Assembly (NCBI GenBank): GCA_964559835.1
Contig: CAZLJE010000054.1
Coordinates: forward strand, 1-22,346
Length of the DNA stretch: 22,346 nucleotides
Origin: DAISJI01 sp964559835
GTDB taxonomy: Bacteria > Acidobacteriota > Terriglobia > Terriglobales > Acidobacteriaceae
Direction of reading: 5' to 3'
Part shown: positions 16,075 to 22,346 of the stretch, in pieces
Layout of the letters: every line of letters begins with the position of its first letter
Numbering within the stretch: position 1 is the stretch's first letter
Position numbers and translations under genes: made by a program
The notes under the pieces: generated by a model
The model's database searches: none
What the model saw: the letters and a program-made list of their open reading frames with translations, nothing else
What the model was told of the DNA's origin: nothing

Positions 16075-17473
16075 GCGCGACCACCTTCAGGAGTGTGGCG
16101 AGCAGCGCCGCGTCCTGCTCCGGAAAGACGGTACGCAGATCGAGTACGACGCGGTCTTCTTCGACGCGGGCAATGACCGGCGGATCGGAACGCCGAAGCC
16201 GTGTGGAAAGCTCGCCGGCGCTGACGCCTTCGAGTGAAACGACGAGCAGCTTGGTCTTCAATGTTGCGCCGGGCGCCGCCCCGCCGCCGATGACGGAATC
16301 GCCGTCGGTAATCTCCGATTTGTACGAGGCGGGCAGTTGCGACGCGAGCTTCTGCGCGCGCGCACCGACCTTTTCTGCCGAGATGCGCATCATGCGCAGC
16401 GCGGGCACGGAATCGTAGTCCTGGCGCACGTAGGCGAGGAGCGTCGCTTCGAGCGCGGCGTAGATGAGCTTGTCGACACGGAGTGCGCGGAATAGCGGGT
16501 TGCTGCGCATGCGCGCAATGATGTCCGGCTTGCCGCTGAGGATTCCTGCTTGCGGACCGCCGAGCAGTTTGTCGCCACTGTAGGTCACGACATCCACGCC
16601 GGCGGCGAGGCTCTCGGACACGCCGGGTTCGCCGTTCACGCCTACCGACGCCAGGTCGAAAAGGGCGCCGCTGCCGAGGTCCTCCATGATAGGCAGGCGG
16701 TGATCGTGCGCGAGGGCGGCCAATTCGGCGAGCGAAGGCTGCGCGGTGAACCCAACGATCTGAAAATTCGACCGGTGCACGCGCAGGATGAGCTTCGTGC
16801 GGTCGGTGATGGCGCGTTCGTAGTCGGCGAGGCGCGTGCGGTTCGTAGTGCCGACTTCGCGCAGGGTCGCGCCGGACTTGCTCATCACGTCGGGAATGCG
16901 GAACGAGCCGCCGATCTCGACCAGTTCACCGCGTGACACCAGCACCTCGCCGCCTTCGGCCAAAGCATTCAGCGCGAGAAGCACGGCAGCGGCATTGTTG
17001 TTGACCACGATCGTCGACACATCGTCGCCAAGCAGGTGTGCGAAGAGGCGCTGGACGTGCACGTCGCGCTTGCCGCGCTCACCGGAATCCAGGTCGTATT
17101 CAAGGTTGGAATATCCGGCGGAGACGTCGCGGATGTGATCGAGTGCGGCGGTAGCGACTGGCGCGCGTCCGAGATTCGTGTGCAGGATCACGCCGGTGGC
17201 GTTGATCACCGGACGAAGCGACGGCTGCATGGCGCGGCGGACGAAGCGCTCCACCGCATCGGGCAGCGTGGCGATGGCGAGCTCGACCTGAGAGGAAGAG
17301 AGATGGCCCTCGAGAATAGTGTCGCGCAGGTTCTGGAGTGCCGCGCGGACCGCGTCGGTGACGATAGTGCGCGAATCCCGCTCGGCGAGCGCGGCGATGC
17401 GCTTGTCGCGGAGGAGCTCGTCGACCGAGGGCAGCTGGCGCAGCAGCTCGACGGGATTTTCCCTCGCTTTCAC
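16067..17473 (-). CDS. selA: L-seryl-tRNA(Sec) selenium transferase SelA
   Basis: 468-residue PLP enzyme that converts Ser-tRNA(Sec) to Sec-tRNA(Sec), using selenophosphate from SelD. The N-terminal tRNA-binding region begins with LRQLPSVDELL. RPVINATGVILHTNLGRAP (about 87-105), FRIPDVMSKSGA and VGTTNRT are SelA signatures. The PLP lysine is Lys302 in TYSGDKLLGGPQAG. Length is normal (about 460-480). The start is GTG at 17473-17471; TACTAT ends six bases upstream on the minus strand with no Shine-Dalgarno sequence, again a leaderless layout. Convergent with the UGA-containing AhpD-like gene and divergent from thiL. selB, selD and a canonical selC are not in this window. Confidence 0.96.
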   Translation of the reverse strand: MKARENPVELLRQLPSVDELLRDKRIAALAERDSRTIVTDAVRAALQNLRDTILEGHLSSSQVELAIATLPDAVERFVRRAMQPSLRPVINATGVILHTNLGRAPVATAALDHIRDVSAGYSNLEYDLDSGERGKRDVHVQRLFAHLLGDDVSTIVVNNNAAAVLLALNALAEGGEVLVSRGELVEIGGSFRIPDVMSKSGATLREVGTTNRTRLADYERAITDRTKLILRVHRSNFQIVGFTAQPSLAELAALAHDHRLPIMEDLGSGALFDLASVGVNGEPGVSESLAAGVDVVTYSGDKLLGGPQAGILSGKPDIIARMRSNPLFRALRVDKLIYAALEATLLAYVRQDYDSVPALRMMRISAEKVGARAQKLASQLPASYKSEITDGDSVIGGGAAPGATLKTKLLVVSLEGVSAGELSTRLRRSDPPVIARVEEDRVVLDLRTVFPEQDAALLATLLKVVAQN

Positions 17474-17481
17474 ACGAGAAT

Positions 17482-17571
17482 AGTAACAAGTAATAAGTAA
17501 TGAGTAATAAGCAATAGCGTGGCGAATTCGACAGCGTTTATCACTTGTTACTTATTACTTATTGCTGTTGT
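17482..17571. repeat. Heptamer array B, inverted pair between selA and thiL
   Basis: The left arm has AGTA/AGCA at 17482, 17489, 17496, 17503 and 17510 (AGTAACA, AGTAATA, AGTAATG, AGTAATA, AGCAATA). The right arm has heptamers at 17544, 17551, 17558 and 17565 (CTTGTTA, CTTATTA, CTTATTG, CTGTTGT). The arms are inverse complements flanking 27 nt. The array is AT-rich and fills the divergent promoter region: it contributes the thiL -35 and -10 and overlaps the selA -10. Confidence 0.88.
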
Positions 17572-17574
17572 AAT
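17545..17574 (+). promoter_or_regulatory. Promoter of thiL
   Basis: TTGTTA (17545-17550), 18-bp spacer and TGTAAT (17569-17574), ending six bases before GTG 17581, so a leaderless transcript is predicted. Both hexamers lie mostly within heptamer array B. Confidence 0.45.
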
Positions 17575-17580
17575 TCGGTC

Positions 17581-18531
17581 GTGCCATTGCCCGAACGAGA
17601 ATTGATCCGCCGCATTCGCGCGCAGACGAGGAGCCAAGTCATCGGCGATGATTGCGCGGTGCTACGTCCCCCTGCTGGACACGATCTGCTGGTTACAACG
17701 GATTTCAGCATCGAGGGCGTGCATTTTCGGCGGGACTGGCATTCGGCGGACGTGGTTGGACATCGGTGTCTCACGCGCGGGCTGAGCGACATCGCGGCCA
17801 TGGGCGGCGAGCCGCTTGCGGTTTTTCTCTCGCTCGCGCTGCCAGCCGATCTACCGCAGAAGTGGGCAGATGGGTTTCTGAAAGGACTGCTGCGATTGGC
17901 GGACAAGTTCAATGTGCCACTTGCCGGCGGCGACACGGCACAGAGCCCGGCGGGAGTGCTGGCGGACATCGTGGTTGTGGGATCGGCGCCAAAGGGAAAG
18001 GCGATCTCGAGGTCGGGTGCGCGCGTCGGCGATCGCGTCTACGTCACCGGTTCGCTGGGTGGGTCGGCGGCGGCGATCCACGAACTGGAGCGTGGACGCA
18101 AGCTCCGCGAACGCGATTATTCACAGCATTTCTCGCCAATGCCGCGCATCGAGGTCGGGCGCGTGCTGCGCGAGAAGCAGATCGCGACCGCCTCCATTGA
18201 CCTGAGCGATGGCCTTTCGGTCGACTTGGCGCACCTGTGCGAGGAGAGTAAGCTGCGCGCGGTGGTCGATGCGGATTCCATTCCGCTCGCTAAGGTCGGA
18301 CGCCCAGCGCGCGCAGTATCTCTCGACGACGCGCTGCACGGCGGAGAAGATTATGAGTTGCTGTTCACCGCGCCGTTCCACAAGCGCGTTCCTGCGTCGA
18401 TCGCAGGCGTGCCGGTCACGATGATCGGAGCAATGGTCGATAGGAAGCCGCGGCAAGAACGCATTCTCCTGATGACCGAAGGTATCGCGAAGCCGCTGTT
18501 GCCGCGCGGCTGGGAGCACTTCGGCAAATAG
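17581..18531 (+). CDS. thiL: Thiamine-monophosphate kinase ThiL
   Basis: 316-residue cytoplasmic kinase that phosphorylates thiamine monophosphate to thiamine diphosphate with ATP, the last step of the pathway. It has the PurM/ThiL fold with GDDCAVL (22-28), TTDFSIEGVHFRRDW (39-53), SDIAAMGGEP (69-78), GGDT (116-119), then IDLSDGLSVDLAHL and HGGEDYELLF. These are ThiL motifs; the N-terminal Cys/Sec-Gly-Cys-Lys motif of the related SelD is absent. I chose GTG 17581 because LPERELIRRI aligns with the family N-terminus; the open frame upstream is only translated heptamer repeat. The PLD-like gene starts two bases after the stop, so the two form an operon. Neighbourhood with selA does not by itself imply a selenium role. 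Confidence 0.93.
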   Translation: MPLPERELIRRIRAQTRSQVIGDDCAVLRPPAGHDLLVTTDFSIEGVHFRRDWHSADVVGHRCLTRGLSDIAAMGGEPLAVFLSLALPADLPQKWADGFLKGLLRLADKFNVPLAGGDTAQSPAGVLADIVVVGSAPKGKAISRSGARVGDRVYVTGSLGGSAAAIHELERGRKLRERDYSQHFSPMPRIEVGRVLREKQIATASIDLSDGLSVDLAHLCEESKLRAVVDADSIPLAKVGRPARAVSLDDALHGGEDYELLFTAPFHKRVPASIAGVPVTMIGAMVDRKPRQERILLMTEGIAKPLLPRGWEHFGK

Positions 18532-18533
18532 AC

Positions 18534-19145
18534 ATGGCAACGACCCGCGTCAATCCGCTCGCCAAACTGATCGCCATAGTGATCGTGGCCATCGGCATTT
18601 CGCTTATCTACCAGTACCGCAACACCGGGCCGAAGTTCATCCCGAGCGTCGGCGAGGCGGAGAAGGGCAGCGCGTTCGATTATTTCTCGCCCGCCGACAA
18701 CCTGGAGCGCGCCGACCTGGACCAACTCGACGGTGCGAAGAAGTCGATCGACATCGCCATGTACGCCTTCACCGACCGCTTTATTGCCGAGCAACTGGTG
18801 AAGCTCGCCCGACGCGGCGTTGTCATCCGCATTTATCGCGACCGCGAGGAGTATGAACAGGAGCAGCGGCGCGGCAGCCAGAGCCAGAGCGGACCGGCGA
18901 TGGAGCTTTTCCGCGGACGAGCGAACATCCACGTTAAGGTCAAAGGCAGCCGCGAGCTGATGCACCTGAAGGCGTATCTCGTCGACGGCGTGCTCTTGCG
19001 CGACGGCAGCGCGAACTGGTCGCCGAGCGGGCTGAAGCGGCAGGACAACAACGCCCACTTCACCTCCGACCCCGAACAGGTGAAGCGGTTCCACGACACG
19101 TTCGAGGAGATGTGGGCGCGGAGCGACAACGAAGAGGTCCAGTAG
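18534..19145 (+). CDS. Membrane-anchored single-HKD phospholipase D-like protein
   Basis: 203 residues with one N-terminal membrane segment (about 10-27) that could be an anchor or an uncleaved signal. The PLD-like domain starts at about 50 (FDYFSPADNLERADLDQLDG), with IDIAMYAFTDRFIAEQL. A complete HKD motif lies at His144-x-Lys146-x4-Asp151, followed by GSANWS (Gly158-Ser163). Proteins with one HKD usually dimerise to build the active site, as in the Nuc endonuclease. Nuclease or phosphodiesterase activity on the outer face of the inner membrane is inferred; the substrate is unknown. ATG 18534 lies two bases after the thiL stop, so translation is probably coupled. No regulatory signal of its own is seen. 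Confidence 0.85.
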   Translation: MATTRVNPLAKLIAIVIVAIGISLIYQYRNTGPKFIPSVGEAEKGSAFDYFSPADNLERADLDQLDGAKKSIDIAMYAFTDRFIAEQLVKLARRGVVIRIYRDREEYEQEQRRGSQSQSGPAMELFRGRANIHVKVKGSRELMHLKAYLVDGVLLRDGSANWSPSGLKRQDNNAHFTSDPEQVKRFHDTFEEMWARSDNEEVQ

Positions 19146-19160
19146 CGACCGGATTGCCAC

Positions 19161-19188
19161 TTGCGCTCGGCGCGGCAAACGATAGAGT
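19161..19188 (+). promoter_or_regulatory. Promoter of the small secreted protein gene
   Basis: TTGCGC (19161-19166), 16-bp spacer and TAGAGT (19183-19188), ending six bases before ATG 19195. Both hexamers are moderate matches. The same -10 to start spacing as in selA, thiL, the GNAT gene and the AhpD-like gene supports it. Confidence 0.4.
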
Positions 19189-19194
19189 ACGCAC

Positions 19195-19740
19195 ATGCGG
19201 TATTGCATTCTTGGCGTCGTACTCTGCCTGGCGATCGCGGCCTCGGCGCAACAACCTGCAACGCAACCTGCCTCCGCTGCGCCGGACGCGCAGCAACTGA
19301 TCACGAAAGAATTCGGAAAGTCGTTCACGGTGGCGCCGGGGTTCACGCCGCTGTTCGGTGACGTCGATAACGACGGCCAGGAAGACGCCATCGTGGTGGT
19401 CACCTCGCAGACGCCGCTGGTGGACCAGGTGGATTTCAACTACCACGCGATCGATCCGTACGACTCGTATTGGGGATGGGGAAATGCGCGCGAAACCGTG
19501 CAGTTCTCCTCGACGAATGCCGGGCCGACGCTCTACATTGCCGTCATCCACAACTGGCGCGCGCCGAAGGCGAAGTTCCTGATCATCAACCTGCCTTTTC
19601 AAAAGCTGGCGCTGAGCCGCGTCGCGGTGAAGAAAAAAGCGATCTCGTCGATCCACGCGGTCGAGACCGCCGGTCTGGAATCGGACGTGTTCTGGGACGG
19701 CAAGAAATACAAGTGGGCGCCGTCGTACATGAATCAGTAG
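19195..19740 (+). CDS. Small secreted protein with an Asp-rich calcium-binding-like loop
   Basis: 181 residues; function not recognised. The signal peptide covers about 1-18 (ending AASA, then QQ), followed by a Pro/Ala/Gln linker. GDVDNDGQEDAIVVV has Asp56, Asp58, Asp60, Gly61 and Asp64 in the DxDxDGxxD order of calcium-binding loops found in FG-GAP/VCBS repeats. Only one such repeat is present, so this is not a full beta-propeller. The remainder is mixed beta with aromatic residues (YDSYWGWGNA, VFWDGKKYKWAPSY). Export to the periplasm is likely. It lies 49 bp after the PLD-like gene with its own weak promoter, and its stop codon is inside heptamer array D. Confidence 0.75.
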   Translation: MRYCILGVVLCLAIAASAQQPATQPASAAPDAQQLITKEFGKSFTVAPGFTPLFGDVDNDGQEDAIVVVTSQTPLVDQVDFNYHAIDPYDSYWGWGNARETVQFSSTNAGPTLYIAVIHNWRAPKAKFLIINLPFQKLALSRVAVKKKAISSIHAVETAGLESDVFWDGKKYKWAPSYMNQ

Positions 19741-19769
19741 TTAGTCGCCAGTTGCCAGTTGCCAGTTAA
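19735..19769. repeat. Heptamer array D (single direction)
   Basis: Five heptamers in exact register at 19735, 19742, 19749, 19756 and 19763: CAGTAGT, TAGTCGC, CAGTTGC, CAGTTGC, CAGTTAA. The array begins before the stop codon (19738-19740) of the upstream gene. No inverted partner is seen before the next gene. Confidence 0.8.
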
Positions 19770-19872
19770 CGTCACCGCAGGTTGTGACCCGCGTCATACC
19801 CCGAATGTTCGTGCTGCGCTCAAGCTCCTAAACGGAGATTCCCATGCCTACCGTCCTACCGTCCCTGCTGTC

Positions 19873-19878
19873 TATAAT
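19873..19878 (+). promoter_or_regulatory. -10 box of the acyl-CoA carboxylase gene
   Basis: A perfect TATAAT ends nine bases before ATG 19888, leaving at most a 2-3 nt leader. There is no Shine-Dalgarno sequence before this ATG. No convincing -35 is present. Confidence 0.5.
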
Positions 19879-19887
19879 TCGAGCTCT

Positions 19888-21434
<1,547 letters not shown>

Positions 21435-21438
<4 letters not shown>

Positions 21439-21491
21439 GTTCTTGGTTCTTGGTTCTTGCTGAAACTGAAACTCGAAACTGAAACTGCTAC
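21435..21491. repeat. Heptamer/hexamer array E
   Basis: Three heptamers GGTTCTT at 21438, 21445 and 21452, then CTGAAA units at 21460, 21466, (CTCGAAA) 21472, 21479 and 21485. The whole is bounded by GTAG (21435-21438) and CTAC (21488-21491) in inverted orientation, and the halves are loosely complementary (GTTCTT against GAAAC). It starts in the pccB stop codon and ends 12 bases before the TPR gene. Confidence 0.75.
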
Positions 21492-21503
21492 ACTCCAACC
21501 CGC

Positions 21504-22247
21504 ATGTTCCGATACGGATTCCTGGGCATCGCGCTGATGGCGTTCGCGCTGGTGCACTTCATCAAGTACCGCAGCGGGAATTGGCTCTGGCTCTACGTCA
21601 TCATTTTTCTCGGGCCACTGGGCGCGCTCATTTATCTGGCGGTCGAAGTCCTGCCCGAGCTGCGCGGCTCGCACACGTCTTCAAAGTGGATGGGCCGGCG
21701 GCGCGATATCAAGCGGCTCGAAGCGACGGTCATCGACAATCCCTCGGCCGGAAATTACGAGGAGCTTGCCGACCTGTATCTCGACCAGGGGAACTACGCG
21801 CGCGCGCGCGAATGTTTTTCGAAAGCCATCTCGTCGCGGACCGACATCCCCGACCCGTTCTACGGACGTGCCAAGTGTGCGCTGCAGATGGGCGACACGG
21901 GGGCCGCGATACAGGACCTGGAGAAGGTCATCAGCATCGATCCCAAGCACGACTACAACCGCGCTGCCGGCCTGCTCGCGAATGCGTATGCGCTGACCGG
22001 GCGCAACAACGATGCCGAGCGCCTGTTCCGCGAGACACTGAAAACGTCAACGCTGTCGGAGACGCAGTTCTACTACGCGCGGTTTCTGGCGAACCAGGGA
22101 CGCATCGACGAGGCGCGCGAGCTGGCGCAACAGGTCGTTCGCAAGCGCGCGAGCGTATCGCCGCAATTGCGCCGCGCGGACAAGCAGTGGTTCGGGGCGG
22201 CGGAGGCGTTGCTGAAGCAGCTCGGTCCGGCCAACGCAGGCGTCTGA
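21504..22247 (+). CDS. TPR-repeat membrane protein
   Basis: 247 residues. Two N-terminal membrane segments (about 5-20 and 28-47, LWLYVIIFLGPLGALIYLAV) resemble the two-helix module found at the N-terminus of cardiolipin-synthase-like proteins. From about 70 there are four tetratricopeptide repeats: NYEELADLYLDQGNYARARE, DPFYGRAKCALQMGDTGAAI, GLLANAYALTGRNNDAERLF and ETQFYYARFLANQGRIDEAR. TPRs bind peptides or proteins, so this is probably a scaffold at the inner membrane with its repeats in the cytoplasm. No enzymatic motif is present. ATG 21504 is the natural start; no clear Shine-Dalgarno sequence, and array E lies directly upstream. A specific partner cannot be named. Confidence 0.85.
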   Translation: MFRYGFLGIALMAFALVHFIKYRSGNWLWLYVIIFLGPLGALIYLAVEVLPELRGSHTSSKWMGRRRDIKRLEATVIDNPSAGNYEELADLYLDQGNYARARECFSKAISSRTDIPDPFYGRAKCALQMGDTGAAIQDLEKVISIDPKHDYNRAAGLLANAYALTGRNNDAERLFRETLKTSTLSETQFYYARFLANQGRIDEARELAQQVVRKRASVSPQLRRADKQWFGAAEALLKQLGPANAGV

Positions 22248-22282
22248 AGAGTTCTGTCGCCCCCGAAGCGGGCTCCCCTTGT

Positions 22283-22346
22283 GATACACAATGAACAGCC
22301 GGGGACTTCCCTGACATTTTAGACCGGGCACATGGTTGACACTTTT
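22283..22346. mobile_element. Possible edge of an insertion sequence
   Basis: The final bases contain a short repeated word, TGACATTTT (22312-22320) and TGACACTTTT (22337-22346), either side of AGACCGGGCACATGGT. From memory, similar TGTCAACCATGTGCCCGGTCT-like ends flank some acidobacterial IS elements; I cannot confirm it. No transposase is in view. The 35 bp between the TPR gene stop and this block show nothing clear. Confidence 0.25.

Noticed and set aside
17482..17571. Heptamer arrays as a CRISPR or as transposon ends
   Set aside because: Units are 7 bp without spacers, differ between loci and have no cas genes or transposase nearby.
17581..18531. SelD, because of the neighbouring selA
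   Set aside because: The protein lacks the N-terminal Sec/Cys-Gly-Cys-Lys motif and carries ThiL-specific blocks throughout.

Overview
The window looks like a chromosomal segment of an acidobacterium, probably class Terriglobia. This is inferred from two very large Oar-type TonB-dependent receptors with carboxypeptidase-regulatory N-domains, the moderately high GC content, the folate-dependent TrmFO, and a class II tRNA with an unusual 8/4 acceptor/T-stem as described in Acidobacteria. No database search was possible.

Layout. 1-1053 (minus): a PerR-type regulator followed by the 5' part of catalase-peroxidase katG, with a 7-1-7 inverted repeat just upstream of perR; this is a peroxide-response operon. 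1289-2278 (plus): a CHASE3 membrane sensor whose histidine-kinase part lacks the phosphoacceptor His and the ATPase domain. 2455-4671 (minus): a secreted penicillin-acylase-family Ntn hydrolase, divergent from receptor 1 (4967-8890). 9010-9227 is a scar: 20 nt resembling the 3' end of trmFO joined to a decayed copy of the acylase 5' end and promoter. Receptor 2 (9574-13020) converges on trmFO (13080-14456), which lies downstream of a GNAT acetyltransferase gene (14471-14992).

14993-17600 is the most interesting part. A 64-bp terminator-bearing element present twice lies downstream of an 88-nt class II tRNA gene on the minus strand (15253-15340). Divergent from it is an AhpD-like gene (15459-15992) interrupted only by an in-frame TGA exactly where the family has its reactive cysteine. 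A good bacterial SECIS-like hairpin follows the TGA. Converging on it is selA, the selenocysteine synthase gene. I read this as a selenoprotein with part of its machinery, beside a Ser/Sec-class tRNA whose anticodon does not appear to be UCA.

17581-19145 is a thiL-PLD operon, followed by a small secreted Asp-rich protein, an acyl-CoA carboxylase beta subunit (19888-21438) and a TPR membrane protein (21504-22247). The last 100 bp may hold the edge of an insertion sequence.

Two patterns cut across genes. Five intergenic spacers between 14.4 and 21.5 kb consist of degenerate tandem heptamers, a different word at each locus. In three spacers, and loosely in a fourth, the arrays face each other as inverted pairs. 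In addition, at least six genes carry a -10-like hexamer ending 6-9 nt before the start codon, suggesting leaderless mRNAs.
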